From: Novosphingobium sp. SG751A
GTDB taxonomy: Bacteria; Pseudomonadota; Alphaproteobacteria; Sphingomonadales; Sphingomonadaceae
Assembly: GCF_013149295.1 (NCBI RefSeq)
Contig: NZ_JABGCB010000001.1
Coordinates: forward strand, 1 to 64,000
DNA length: 64,000 nt
Direction: 5' to 3'
The notes under the pieces are model-generated. The model did no database searches, was not told the origin of the DNA, and worked only from the letters and a program-made list of their open reading frames with translations. The position numbers were made by a program, and so were the translations under genes. Positions 26,689-35,433 of the stretch are shown here, one piece after another (positions within the stretch are counted from its first letter, which is position 1; every line of letters starts with the position of its first letter).

Positions 26689-28047
26689 ATGACATATGAC
26701 GTACACATCATCGGCGGCGGCCTCGCGGGAACCGAGGCGGCATGGCAATTGGGCAAGCGCGGTTTCAAGGTGCGCCTTTCGGAAATGCGCGGAACCGGAG
26801 AGCGCAGCCCGGCGCATCAGGGCGATGGGCTGGCCGAACTGGTCTGCTCGAACTCCCTGCGCAGCGATGATGACACCGCCAACGCGGTGGGCCTGCTGCA
26901 TTACGAGATGCGGGCGCTCGACAGCCTCATCATGCGCGCGGCGGACAAGGCGCGGGTTCCGGCTGGGTCTGCTCTGGCAGTGGACCGCGACGTGTTCAGC
27001 GACACGATCGAGGCAGAACTGACCGCCCTGCCCAATCTGACGCTGACGCGCGAGCGGGTCGACACGCTGCCAGATACGGGCCTGACGATTGTGGCCACGG
27101 GGCCTTTGACGGCCGCGTCCTTAGCCGAAAAGATCGGCGCGGCAACGGGCGCGGACAGCCTCGCCTTTTTCGACGCCATCGCCCCCATCGTCTATGCCGA
27201 AACGGTGAATATGGACATTGCCTGGCGCGCCGCACGCTGGGACAAGGGCGCTGAGGCCTCCATCGCGCTGGGATCGGACGGCAAGGATTACATCAATTGC
27301 CCGATGAACAAGGCGCAATATCTGGCCTTTCGCGAGGAATTGCTGAGCGGCGAAAAGACCGTGTTCAAGGAATGGGAGGCCAACACCCCCTATTTCGACG
27401 GCTGCATGCCCATCGAGGTCATGGCCGAACGCGGCGAAGATACGTTGCGTTTCGGCCCAATGAAGCCGGTGGGGCTGGACGACCCGCGCACGGGCCGCTG
27501 GCCCTATGCCGTGGTGCAATTGCGGCAGGATAATAAGCTGGGCACGCTGTTCAACATGGTCGGTTTCCAGACCAAGCTGAAATATGCCGAGCAGACTCGC
27601 GTGTTCCGCATGATTCCGGGGCTGGAAAACGCCGAATTTGCGCGGCTGGGCGGTTTGCACCGCAACACTTTCCTCAATTCGCCCACCTTGCTGGACCGCC
27701 AACTCAGGCTGAAATCCTCGCCGCACATCCGTTTTGCCGGACAGATCACCGGCTGCGAAGGCTATGTCGAAAGCGCCAGCGTGGGCATGTTGGCGGGGAT
27801 CATGACGGCCTGCGAACTGGCAGGCCGCGATTGGGCCGAGCCGCCGCGCACCACGGCGCTGGGCGCACTGCTGGCCCATATTACGGGCGACGCGGAGGCC
27901 GACACTTATCAGCCGATGAACATCAATTTCGGCCTGTTTCCGCCCATCGTCACCGAAAAGAAGATCAAGAAGCCTGCGCGCAAGCTGGTCTATACCGAGC
28001 GCGCCAAGGGCGATCTGGCGCCTTGGGTGGCCCAAATCACCGCTTAA
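26689..28047 (+). CDS. trmFO: tRNA (uracil-54-C5) methyltransferase TrmFO (folate/FAD-dependent)
   Basis: 452 residues. FAD-binding [15 protein letters not shown] at the N terminus; [37 protein letters not shown] and FGPMKPVGL are diagnostic TrmFO blocks, and [14 protein letters not shown] is the C-terminal FAD motif. It makes ribothymidine-54 in tRNA using methylenetetrahydrofolate. It starts at ATG 26689, 55 bp after repeat copy B. Its stop overlaps that of the convergent EF-hand gene (TTAA). Confidence 0.96.
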   Translation: MTYDVHIIGGGLAGTEAAWQLGKRGFKVRLSEMRGTGERSPAHQGDGLAELVCSNSLRSDDDTANAVGLLHYEMRALDSLIMRAADKARVPAGSALAVDRDVFSDTIEAELTALPNLTLTRERVDTLPDTGLTIVATGPLTAASLAEKIGAATGADSLAFFDAIAPIVYAETVNMDIAWRAARWDKGAEASIALGSDGKDYINCPMNKAQYLAFREELLSGEKTVFKEWEANTPYFDGCMPIEVMAERGEDTLRFGPMKPVGLDDPRTGRWPYAVVQLRQDNKLGTLFNMVGFQTKLKYAEQTRVFRMIPGLENAEFARLGGLHRNTFLNSPTLLDRQLRLKSSPHIRFAGQITGCEGYVESASVGMLAGIMTACELAGRDWAEPPRTTALGALLAHITGDAEADTYQPMNINFGLFPPIVTEKKIKKPARKLVYTERAKGDLAPWVAQITA

Positions 28048-28583
28048 TCGGGGTCATCATCGTCCGGCGCAGGGCGGGTTTTCGGACCCGCCTTGCCGCA
28101 GGCGCAATCGGCTTTGGCCTTATCCCGCTCGGCCTTTTTGGCGTCCTGCGCGGCGTAATAGGCGTTCAGTTCCGCATGGCTCAGGATGCCATCGCCATTG
28201 CGATCGATCTCTTTGAAACGATTGGAAGTCTTGACCGCCCATTCTTCAAAGCTGAGCAGATTGTCGTGGTTCATGTCCAGCTTTTGAAACGCCTTTACGC
28301 GGGTGGACAGCATCTCATTGCGGTTGATCGAACCATCGCGATTCCGGTCATAGCGGTTAAAGCGCCTGTCCTCCTTGGACATCACCTTCTTGACCGCATT
28401 GGGCAAGGCGGGCCCGCGCCCATGCGGATCGGCATCGGGCAGTTCGATCGCGCTGTCGGCAGGTGCCCCCGAAACGGCGGGCAAAGGCGCGGCATGTTCG
28501 AGGCTGGCCCGCCCCTGCCACCAAAAAAACCCCGCGCCCACCAAAACCAGCGCCGAGATTGCGCCGATGATCAACCGCCCCAT
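28044..28583 (-). CDS. membrane-anchored EF-hand calcium-binding protein
   Basis: 179 residues. An N-terminal hydrophobic segment ([19 protein letters not shown]) serves as a signal anchor. A proline-rich linker leads to EF-hand loops [12 protein letters not shown] and [12 protein letters not shown], with a degenerate one between them ([12 protein letters not shown]). The tail has a CAC motif and ends in an acidic DDDDPD run. It probably binds calcium in the periplasm. The stop overlaps the convergent trmFO stop by four bases. Confidence 0.85.
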   Translation of the reverse strand: MGRLIIGAISALVLVGAGFFWWQGRASLEHAAPLPAVSGAPADSAIELPDADPHGRGPALPNAVKKVMSKEDRRFNRYDRNRDGSINRNEMLSTRVKAFQKLDMNHDNLLSFEEWAVKTSNRFKEIDRNGDGILSHAELNAYYAAQDAKKAERDKAKADCACGKAGPKTRPAPDDDDPD

Positions 28584-28614
28584 TCTGCCCCTCCCAATTT
28601 ATAGGGAGAGTAGC

Positions 28615-29235
28615 TCAGATCCCCAGCATGCCAAGCCGCAAAAGCGTAAAAAGCGAAATGTTTTCCGCGCCCTGACGCCCCTTGGTTCGCGCCGCCAGCC
28701 CATGCAGAATCACCAGCGGGCGCATCGTGCGCGGCAATCGAACCCCGCGCCAGCCATGCGCCTCGATCATATCGGCCACCGCGGCCTGCTCCTGCGTATC
28801 GCCCAGATGGGCGGCCAAATCGCCCAGCGCCCAACCGCGCGCCATGCCTTGCGCCCCCTCGCCCAGAGCGGCGCAGGCGGTCACTCGCCCCTCGATCCAC
28901 GTCTCAAACGATTCGGTCGGCAAAGGCGCCTCGCCCAGCAAAGCCTCCCAGCCATCGACCAGCCCCACCAGCGCGCCATGCCCGCCATCCCAGCATGCCA
29001 GCGCCGCCAGCAAAGGTTCGCCGCGCGGCCATTTATCCGCCGCATCGCGCAGCCGGTCCCGCCACCATGCCAGCCTCATCTGGGCCAGAATCGGCTCACG
29101 CGCCCCGCGCACGACTCCCGCCAGACGCACATCCAGCGCCAGCATCGTCAACCAGCGGTCGCGCGTGGCCACCGGCGCATAGGCGACCGCAAGGCGCCAT
29201 GGCGCGGGCAAACTATCGAGAAGATCCTGAGACAT
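28615..29235 (-). CDS. squalene/phytoene synthase-like protein
   Basis: 206 residues of the class I isoprenoid synthase fold, with the family segment LAQMRLAWWRDRL followed by a mid-protein region (WALGDLAAHLGD). The aspartate-rich DxxxD motifs needed for prenyl-diphosphate condensation are not evident and the length is shorter than true phytoene synthases (~290-350). It is therefore closer to NDUFAF6-like/non-catalytic members. No other carotenoid genes are nearby, so a biosynthetic role is unlikely on context. Confidence 0.7.
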   Translation of the reverse strand: MSQDLLDSLPAPWRLAVAYAPVATRDRWLTMLALDVRLAGVVRGAREPILAQMRLAWWRDRLRDAADKWPRGEPLLAALACWDGGHGALVGLVDGWEALLGEAPLPTESFETWIEGRVTACAALGEGAQGMARGWALGDLAAHLGDTQEQAAVADMIEAHGWRGVRLPRTMRPLVILHGLAARTKGRQGAENISLFTLLRLGMLGI

Positions 29236-29265
29236 GGGCGGGCCTTTAGCCCAAGGCGCGCGTGA

Positions 29266-29889
29266 TTACAGCCCCAGATCGGCCAATTCCTGCGTCTCGG
29301 GCCAGAGCATATCAACCATCGCGTCCAGTTCGGTAAAATCGACATGCCGCTGCATCGGATCATAACGGCTGAGCACCATCGGCTTGGCCTGCGGGCGCAG
29401 CAACCGGCGACGCAGCGCCTTTTGCAGCAGGGTCAAGCGCTGAACCGCCTCGACCATCGCCACCTCGGGCGCCTTGCCGCGAATGCCGGACCAGCGCGCC
29501 TCGACCTGCCCCACCCGCTCCATCACCAGCGCGCTGTAATCGCGATGCGGCCCGCGATGCATAGGCAAGGCCAGTTTGATCGCCGCCGTATCATGCGCGG
29601 GCAGCAGCAGACCATTGCTGCGAAAATCGTCGAACCCCACCCGTTCGCGCCCGATCACATCGAACATCGGGCCAAAGCAGCGCTGCGACAGCAATTGTTT
29701 GGGCAGGATATGGTGGCGCTGCAATCCCGGGTCATAATCGGGGCTGCCCGACTGGTTAATGACACGAAAGGGAAGATCAGGTCGGACGCGATGACGAAAA
29801 TGAGCCAAAGCCGCCCGCACAGAAGGAATGGTGGCGGCCCCCGCAACTGGCGACACTGTGGCGAGAATGTTCGTCAGCGTGCTGGACAT
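29266..29889 (-). CDS. AHH-type HNH/endonuclease-VII-like nuclease domain protein
   Basis: 207 residues. The core QRHHILPKQLL (HH at ~59-60), then SNGLLLP (Asn ~92) and HRGPHRDYSAL (His ~111 and ~115), match the AHH branch of the HNH/Endo VII fold, whose members are mostly toxin nucleases. No signal peptide, Rhs repeat or trafficking domain is present, so it is either an intracellular nuclease or a solo effector. A lysine/arginine-rich stretch follows (LQKALRRRLLRP). The start (29889) overlaps the end of the upstream gene by 16 nt. Whether it cleaves nucleic acid is inferred only. Confidence 0.7.
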   Translation of the reverse strand: MSSTLTNILATVSPVAGAATIPSVRAALAHFRHRVRPDLPFRVINQSGSPDYDPGLQRHHILPKQLLSQRCFGPMFDVIGRERVGFDDFRSNGLLLPAHDTAAIKLALPMHRGPHRDYSALVMERVGQVEARWSGIRGKAPEVAMVEAVQRLTLLQKALRRRLLRPQAKPMVLSRYDPMQRHVDFTELDAMVDMLWPETQELADLGL

Positions 29890-30620
29890 ACCCTAAGAAT
29901 TTTTCCATTTTCCTCGGGAAATACCCCAAGAATTTCCCCTTCCGGCCCTTCAACTTCGATCGGCTCATTCACCGTCCACCCTTCCACCAAACTGTGGATA
30001 AGTCTTACGGCAATCTTGCCAGCCAAGCCGGGCTGTTTGGCAAGAAGTGGCTCGATTCGCAGTTCAAGTCCAGTAAAAAAACTTAATCCCTCGCTAACCA
30101 CACACCCCGCTGCATCGCGCGACAGAGCCGTCAGCCCCAATGCCGGAAAGGCACCCCCTTTCAGCCAGCCCGGAATGATGCGTCGGAAATGCTCGATGCT
30201 CATGACCGTGCGCGCCGGCCCCCATGCCACGCCCAACGCATCGGGCAGATCAAGCAGCGCCAACACCACGCCTGCCATCACCCGGACCACGGGCAACTGG
30301 CTGCGCCCGCCCGAAAGATGCGCGCCCGGCGCCAGGCGGAGCCACGCCGAATGATCCAGATCGGTGTCCGCCGCCACGCCGTAGCGCACAGCCACCTGAG
30401 GCGCGGCCACACCGCCGGACAGACCGCAAAGATCAAAAGTCAGTCCACTCGACAAAAGCTCAAGCCAGTCGTCATCATCCTGCGGTTGATGCGCTACTGT
30501 CAAAATCCTTGCTGCGTCAGTAGCTTGCTTCAAAAGATCAAGCACGGCCTGCGCGCCGGGAGCACGTCCTTGCGGAAACTGGACATAAAAGGCGGAAGAG
30601 GTGGGGGTCGGAACTGTCAT
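29874..30620 (-). CDS. unrecognised protein (tentative DUF4261-like) overlapping the AHH gene
   Basis: About 248 residues. A central block (VVRVMAGVVLALLDLPDALG, then VAWGPARTVMSIEHFRR) resembles the ALAVYWG...SPEFF region of DUF4261 proteins, which are sometimes found near toxins; this match is from memory and weak. There is no signal peptide or membrane segment. The C terminus has a short internal duplication (GEILGVFP and GKILRVCP) visible as a direct repeat at 29890-29940. The ATG at 30620 is chosen over an in-frame TTG at 30650. It is upstream of and overlaps the AHH gene by 16 nt, the arrangement expected for a coupled pair. Confidence 0.6.
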   Translation of the reverse strand: MTVPTPTSSAFYVQFPQGRAPGAQAVLDLLKQATDAARILTVAHQPQDDDDWLELLSSGLTFDLCGLSGGVAAPQVAVRYGVAADTDLDHSAWLRLAPGAHLSGGRSQLPVVRVMAGVVLALLDLPDALGVAWGPARTVMSIEHFRRIIPGWLKGGAFPALGLTALSRDAAGCVVSEGLSFFTGLELRIEPLLAKQPGLAGKIAVRLIHSLVEGWTVNEPIEVEGPEGEILGVFPEENGKILRVCPAR

Positions 30621-30822
30621 CAATTCAACCGTGCTATGGCCTCCAAACAAATGGCATCACACATGACGTATGGCATTTTTAGTTTCACGACGTCGAGTCC
30701 CGGCCATTCTAACCATAGTGGCACAAGCCCTACGCGGTATTTCCGTTTTCTTATTGGCACTCCATGTTTAACAAATCCCCTACCCTTTCTGTCGAGCCAA
30801 AGATGGTCTAATCCCCTCCATT
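30621..30822. other. AT-richer intergenic region upstream of recJ
   Basis: About 200 bp between the divergent unrecognised gene (start 30620) and recJ (start 30823), noticeably lower in GC than its neighbours. It presumably carries both promoters; I find no convincing motif. Confidence 0.35.
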
Positions 30823-32604
30823 ATGCATGCAGAATTGACACAATGGATCCGTCCCGAATCTTCGCTTTCGGGCAAGGCCTGGCGCTGGCGCGGGGGCAAT
30901 ATGGACATGGCCCAGACCGCTTCGGGCGGGCTGAGCGACGATATTATCACCCAACTGCTTCTGGCACGCGGCGTTGCGCGTGAGGATCTGCCCCGCCACC
31001 GCGCGCCGACCTTGCGCGCATTTCTCCCCGATCCGTCCGAATTTCGCGATATGGAACTGGCCGCTCGGCGTCTGGCCGATGCCATCGAACGGAAAGAGAC
31101 GATAACCATATACGGCGATTATGACGTGGATGGGGCAACCAGCGCGGCTTTGCTAATCCGCTTGATTCGCATGCTGGGCCATGATGCGCGCCATTACATC
31201 CCCGACCGCCTGCTCGAAGGGTATGGCCCCACCGGCGAGGCGCTGGTGCGGCTGGGGGCCGAGGGTGCCAAATTGATCGTGACGGTCGATTGCGGGGCCA
31301 TGGCGCATGAGGCGCTGGCCATGGCCGCCGATGCCGGGGTCGAGGTGATCGTGGTCGATCACCATAAATGCAGCGCGGAATTGCCTCAGGCGCTGGCATT
31401 GGTGAACCCCAACCGATTGGATGAAAGCGACATTGGCGCGGCCCATGGCCATCTGGCGGCGGTGGGTGTGGCGTTTCTGCTGGGCGTGGCGCTGGTGCGG
31501 GTGCTGCGCGGGCAGGGATGGTTTGCCGAGCGGCCCGAGCCGGACCTGTTCGCCCTGCTCGATCTGGTGGCGCTGGGCACAGTGGCCGATGTGGCCGCGC
31601 TCCATGGATTGAACCGGGCGCTGGTGGCGCAGGGCTTGAAGGTGATGGCGCGGCGCGAGAATATCGGCATGGCGGCGCTGATCGACGCAAGCCGGTTGAA
31701 CCGCGCGCCCACGGCCACCGATCTGGGCTTTGCGCTGGGGCCGCGGGTGAATGCGGGCGGCCGCGTGGGCGAGGCAACACTCGGCGTGCGCCTGTTGACC
31801 ACGCAGGATGGCGAGGAAGCGCGCGAGATTGCCGAGCAGCTCTCGCGGTTGAACGAAGAGCGCCGCGCCATCGAAATGGCCGTGCAGGAGGCCGCCGAGT
31901 TGCAGATCGAGCGGCAGGGCAACCGCAGCGTGGTCGTGGTGTCGGGCAAAGGATGGCATCCTGGCGTGATCGGTATCGTGGCGGGCCGGATCAAGGAAAA
32001 GACCGGTAAGCCCTCGCTGGTGATCGCGCTGGACGATGATGGCGTGGGCAAGGGTTCGGGGCGCTCGATTTCGGGCGTAGATCTGGGCGCGGCAATCATT
32101 GGCGCGCGCGAGCTGGGCTTTCTGGTGGCAGGCGGCGGTCATGCGATGGCGGCGGGCCTGACCGTGGCTCAGGACCGGCTTGATGCCTTTGCCGACTGGC
32201 TGGATGACCGTCTGGCGGGCGATGTCGGGCGGGCGCAGGGCGCGCAATCGCTGCTGCTCGATCTGGCCGTGGCGCCGCGCGGGTTGCAGCCCGAACTGGT
32301 CGAATTGCTGGAGAGCGCAGGCCCCTATGGCATGGGCTGGCCGGGGCCGCGCGTGGCGGTGGGGCCGGTGCGCGTGGTCAAGGCCGATGTAGTGGGCGCG
32401 GATCATTTGCGCATGATTGTTCGCGGCGAAGATGGCGCCAGTTTCAAGGCGATGGCCTTTCGCGCGGCCCAGACCGAGATGGGCCAGACACTGATCCATG
32501 GCGACCATGGGCGCAAGCTGTGGCTGGCCGGGCGGGCACGAATCGACGATTGGGGTTCGCGCCGGGCCGCCGAATTGCATGTGGATGATGCGGCATGGGC
32601 GTAA
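30823..32604 (+). CDS. recJ: single-stranded-DNA-specific exonuclease RecJ
   Basis: 593 residues. DHH-phosphoesterase motifs are in order: GDYDVDGATS (98-107), TVDCG (154-158), VDHH (178-181) and the DHHA1 region SGKGWHPGVIGIVAGRIKE with GSGRSISG and GGGHAMAAGL. RecJ degrades ssDNA 5'->3' in recombination and mismatch repair. The C-terminal OB-like domain contains FKAMAFR. ATG 30823 is used; a second start at MDMAQT (~residue 27) is possible since no ribosome site is clear. Confidence 0.95.
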   Translation: MHAELTQWIRPESSLSGKAWRWRGGNMDMAQTASGGLSDDIITQLLLARGVAREDLPRHRAPTLRAFLPDPSEFRDMELAARRLADAIERKETITIYGDYDVDGATSAALLIRLIRMLGHDARHYIPDRLLEGYGPTGEALVRLGAEGAKLIVTVDCGAMAHEALAMAADAGVEVIVVDHHKCSAELPQALALVNPNRLDESDIGAAHGHLAAVGVAFLLGVALVRVLRGQGWFAERPEPDLFALLDLVALGTVADVAALHGLNRALVAQGLKVMARRENIGMAALIDASRLNRAPTATDLGFALGPRVNAGGRVGEATLGVRLLTTQDGEEAREIAEQLSRLNEERRAIEMAVQEAAELQIERQGNRSVVVVSGKGWHPGVIGIVAGRIKEKTGKPSLVIALDDDGVGKGSGRSISGVDLGAAIIGARELGFLVAGGGHAMAAGLTVAQDRLDAFADWLDDRLAGDVGRAQGAQSLLLDLAVAPRGLQPELVELLESAGPYGMGWPGPRVAVGPVRVVKADVVGADHLRMIVRGEDGASFKAMAFRAAQTEMGQTLIHGDHGRKLWLAGRARIDDWGSRRAAELHVDDAAWA

Positions 32605-32680
32605 CCCCAGTCAAAATACTGATAAAAAAGGATTCATGATAAATTTTGCGTTTTTTCCGATAGTAACGCGATTTGAGACT

Positions 32681-32707
32681 TGACCAACCGGCCCCCTCTC
32701 CATAAAT
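32681..32707 (+). promoter_or_regulatory. probable promoter of the tRNA-Glu array
   Basis: TTGACC (32681-32686) is followed about 15-16 bp later by ATAAATG (32702-32708), some 30 bp before the first tRNA. The spacing is slightly short, so this is tentative. Confidence 0.4.
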
Positions 32708-32738
32708 GCGCGGCCTCACCAAGGCGCAAGCCAAGGTT

Positions 32739-32813
32739 GGCCCCTTCGTCTAGCGGTTAGGACGCGGCCCTTTCACGGCTGAAACACGAGTTCGATTCTC
32801 GTAGGGGTCACCA
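32739..32813 (+). tRNA. tRNA-Glu (anticodon TTC), copy 1
   Basis: A 75-nt cloverleaf with encoded CCA. Acceptor GGCCCCT pairs with AGGGGTC, the anticodon loop is CTTTCAC, and the T-arm is TTCGATT. First of four tandem glutamate tRNAs. Confidence 0.97.
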
Positions 32814-32841
32814 ATACATAGCTCGCCTTGGTTTCAAGGTT

Positions 32842-32916
32842 GGCCCCTTCGTCTAGCGGTTAGGACGCGGCCCTTTCACGGCTGAAACACGAGTTCGATT
32901 CTCGTAGGGGTCACCA
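32842..32916 (+). tRNA. tRNA-Glu (anticodon TTC), copy 2
   Basis: Identical in its 75 nt to copy 1 and exactly 103 bp downstream. The spacers share CATAGC...GCCTTGG...TTCAAGG with the next unit, so the unit was duplicated with its flank. Confidence 0.97.
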
Positions 32917-32944
32917 TTACATAGCCTGCCTTGGCTTCAAGGAT

Positions 32945-33019
32945 GGCCCCTTCGTCTAGCGGTTAGGACGCGGCCCTTTCACGGCTGAAACACGAGTTCG
33001 ATTCTCGTAGGGGTCACCA
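32945..33019 (+). tRNA. tRNA-Glu (anticodon TTC), copy 3
   Basis: Identical to copies 1 and 2, again 103 bp after the previous start, with encoded CCA. Confidence 0.97.
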
Positions 33020-33040
33020 CTTGTAAAATCAGAGCCATTA

Positions 33041-33115
33041 GGCCCCTTCGTCTAGCGGTCAGGACGCGGCCCTCTCACGGCTGAAACACGAGTTCGATTC
33101 TCGTAGGGGTCACCA
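33041..33115 (+). tRNA. tRNA-Glu (anticodon CTC), copy 4
   Basis: Differs from the others by GGTC for GGTT in the D-arm and by an anticodon loop CTCTCAC, giving CUC for GAG codons. Spacing is 96 bp from copy 3, with an unrelated spacer. Confidence 0.96.
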
Positions 33116-33258
33116 TTCTTCAAATTATACCGATCGCCCGGATGATCCGGCACGGCCGGCCGCCAATGATGGCGCGCCGTCTTTCGGTCTGTTTCATTCC
33201 GACCATTGCCTTGATCCATCGTCTATTCTTGCGCACATCTTACGCACAATGCTTGGTG

Positions 33259-33276
33259 GTTTCATAAAACTGTCAT
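33259..33276 (+). promoter_or_regulatory. Pho box upstream of phoR
   Basis: GTTTCATAAAACTGTCAT holds two direct repeats 11 bp apart and is close to the CTGTCAT-N4-CTGTCAT consensus. It lies about 70-90 bp before the phoR start, implying PhoB autoregulation. Confidence 0.8.
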
Positions 33277-33345
33277 ACCCCTTCCCCATGCGCTGAATTC
33301 AGCGTCTGGCCTGATGCAGGCGCCAAGGAATGGACGATCCGAGCA

Positions 33346-34602
33346 ATGCGCGACAGCAAGCTACCCTGGCCTGCCATCATCCTCGAATTCCTGACGCTTC
33401 TGCTGCTCTATCTGGATGGAGCGGGCTTGCTGATGGTGGCTCTGACCGGGGCGTTCTGGACCTTTTCGCTGCTCGCCGTGTGGTGGTGGTGCAGCGATCA
33501 GGCCGAACCCGACGCTCCGCGCGAAATCGAGGGCAATGCGCGCCAGCAACAGCTTGAACAGGGCCATATGGTGCGCCGCGCGCTGATCTCGGCGCTGGAG
33601 GGTACGGGCGCGCCGATGATGCTGGTGGACCGGGCGCGAATCATCGACGCCAATGCCGCCGCGCGCGCGGCGCTGGGCGAACATATTCTGGGTCAGGACC
33701 CGCGCATCGCGCTGCGCCACCCCGATGCGATCCGCCTGCTCGACAGCGCCGACGATGAAACTGCCACCGCCAGTATCCGCGGCCTGACCCGCAGCGGCAG
33801 CCTGTGGCAATTGACGCGCCGCCCGGTCTATCCGGGCCTGTGGGTGATCGAGGCGCGCGACCGCACCGCCGAGGCCGACATCAGCCGCGCCCATACCGAT
33901 TTCGTCGCCAATGCCAGCCATGAATTGCGCACCCCCCTCTCCTCGGTCATCGGCTATGTCGAAACGATCAGCGAGAGCGTGGGCAAGATGGATGGCGCGG
34001 TGATGCAGCGCTTCCTCGGCACGGTCCTGCGTGAGGCGCGGCGGATGCAGGCGCTGCTCAACGACCTGATGTCTTTGTCTCAGCTTGAGGCGGAAAAGCA
34101 TGACGCGCCCACCTCGCAGATCGACCTTGCGCCGCTGGCCGCGCGGGTGGTGGGCGAATTTGCGCCGCCGCCGGGCAATCCGGCCCGCGTCGAATTTGCC
34201 AAGCCCGAAGGCCCCTTTGAGGTGGCGGGCGATGTGAAACAGATCGAGCAGGTCCTGCGCAATCTGATCGACAATGCTCTGAAATATGGCGACGCGGATC
34301 AGCCGGTGACGGTCGCGCTGACCCATGCACCGCGCGGCATGGCCGAATTTCTGGTCACCGATCGGGGCGCGGGAATTTCGGCGGACCATCTGCCCCATCT
34401 GACCCGACGCTTTTATCGCACCGATCCGGGCCGCAGCCGCGCGGCGGGCGGCACCGGGCTTGGTCTTGCGATTGTAAAGCATGTGGTAGAACGCCATCGC
34501 GGCAAGCTGGACATTACCAGCAAGGTGGGCGTGGGCACCAAGGTTTCGGTGCGCCTGCCGCTGATCCCGGCCAAAGAGCAAAAAGTCACAAGTCCGTCAT
34601 AG
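33346..34602 (+). CDS. phoR: phosphate-regulon sensor histidine kinase PhoR
   Basis: 418 residues. Two short membrane segments at the N terminus (ILEFLTLLLLYLDG and LLMVALTGAFWTFSLLAV), a PAS-like region (~75-180), HisKA with the phosphoacceptor motif ANASHELRTPLSSVIGYVET, and HATPase_c with RNLIDNALKYGDAD, DRGAGIS and GTGLGLAIVKHV. It phosphorylates PhoB under phosphate limitation. A Pho box lies upstream and a second overlaps its stop. It is separated from phoU by only 120 bp, with no pstSCAB between. Confidence 0.94.
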   Translation: MRDSKLPWPAIILEFLTLLLLYLDGAGLLMVALTGAFWTFSLLAVWWWCSDQAEPDAPREIEGNARQQQLEQGHMVRRALISALEGTGAPMMLVDRARIIDANAAARAALGEHILGQDPRIALRHPDAIRLLDSADDETATASIRGLTRSGSLWQLTRRPVYPGLWVIEARDRTAEADISRAHTDFVANASHELRTPLSSVIGYVETISESVGKMDGAVMQRFLGTVLREARRMQALLNDLMSLSQLEAEKHDAPTSQIDLAPLAARVVGEFAPPPGNPARVEFAKPEGPFEVAGDVKQIEQVLRNLIDNALKYGDADQPVTVALTHAPRGMAEFLVTDRGAGISADHLPHLTRRFYRTDPGRSRAAGGTGLGLAIVKHVVERHRGKLDITSKVGVGTKVSVRLPLIPAKEQKVTSPS

Positions 34603-34611
34603 TCCTGTCAT
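34594..34611 (+). promoter_or_regulatory. Pho box upstream of phoU-phoB
   Basis: CCGTCATAGTCCTGTCAT contains two repeats 11 bp apart, with a third partial GTCA at 34585 in the same register. It overlaps the phoR stop codon and probably drives phoU and phoB. Confidence 0.8.
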
Positions 34612-34722
34612 GAAAACGATGCATGGCGCTTTCAAGGCTGGTTGGAACGGACATGGATGTTGCCTTTTGTGACATGTATGTGACGATCACTCCATCACAG
34701 CTTGAACAGGGAATTGCGTCCA

Positions 34723-35403
34723 GTGGCAGAACATACGGTCAAGGCCTTTGACGAGGAAATCACCACGCTGCGTGGGCTGATCGCCGAAATGGGTGGTCTG
34801 GCCGAACTGGCGATTGGCGAGGCCGTGGAGGCGCTGACGAAACGCTCGCAGGAACTGGCCGCGCAGGTGATCGAGCGCGACAAGAAGATCGACCGACTTG
34901 AGGCTGAGGTTGATAGGCTTGCGGTCAAGATCATCGCCCTGCGCGCGCCCATGGCCGACGATCTGCGCGAGGTGCTGGCCGCCCTGAAGATCGCGGGCAT
35001 CCTCGAACGCATCGGCGATTATGCCAAGAATATCGCCAAGCGCGTGTCGCGGATCGAGGGACGCCTGAACTCCGAGCCGCAGACGCTGATCCCGGCGATG
35101 GCCGAAATCGCGGGCGAGATGGTGCATGACGTGCTGACCGCCTTTGCCGCGCGCGATCCCGCGCTGGCGGTGGACGTGATCGAGCGCGATGCGCGGGTCG
35201 ATGCCTTTTATGACAGCATTTTCCGTAACATGGTCTCGTTCATGATGGAGAATCCTTCCACCATCACCTCGGCCGCGCATCTGCTGTTCATTGCTCGCAA
35301 CATTGAGCGGATTGGCGATCACGCCACCAATATTGCCGAACAGGTCTATTACGCGGCCACGGCAGAATATGTGGTTGACCGGCTGGAACGGCCGGAAAAC
35401 TAA
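34723..35403 (+). CDS. phoU: phosphate signalling protein PhoU
   Basis: About 226 residues, two three-helix PhoU repeats. EHTVKAFDEEITTLRGLIAE begins the first; GILERIGDYAKNIAKR and NIERIGDHATNIAEQVYY are the metal-binding E(R)xxD motifs of each repeat. It links phosphate uptake status to PhoR and prevents PhoB activation in high phosphate. The GTG at 34723 (VAEHT) is preferred, with AGGGA 10 nt upstream; TTG codons further up are alternatives. It lies 30 bp before phoB. Confidence 0.94.
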   Translation: MAEHTVKAFDEEITTLRGLIAEMGGLAELAIGEAVEALTKRSQELAAQVIERDKKIDRLEAEVDRLAVKIIALRAPMADDLREVLAALKIAGILERIGDYAKNIAKRVSRIEGRLNSEPQTLIPAMAEIAGEMVHDVLTAFAARDPALAVDVIERDARVDAFYDSIFRNMVSFMMENPSTITSAAHLLFIARNIERIGDHATNIAEQVYYAATAEYVVDRLERPEN

Positions 35404-35433
35404 ACTCATTCAATAAGGTATCAGGGGGCATCC

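Noticed and set aside
30690-30760. TTGGCAC-type sigma-54 promoter upstream of recJ
   Set aside because: The -24-like element is present but no GC dinucleotide occurs at the required spacing for a -12 element.
32739-33115. Regularly spaced direct repeats resembling a CRISPR array
   Set aside because: The repeats are 75-nt glutamate tRNA genes with full cloverleafs; the spacers are themselves related and no cas genes are nearby.
33131-33185. GC-rich inverted segments after the tRNA array as a terminator
   Set aside because: Stems are imperfect and no T run follows, so termination cannot be supported.
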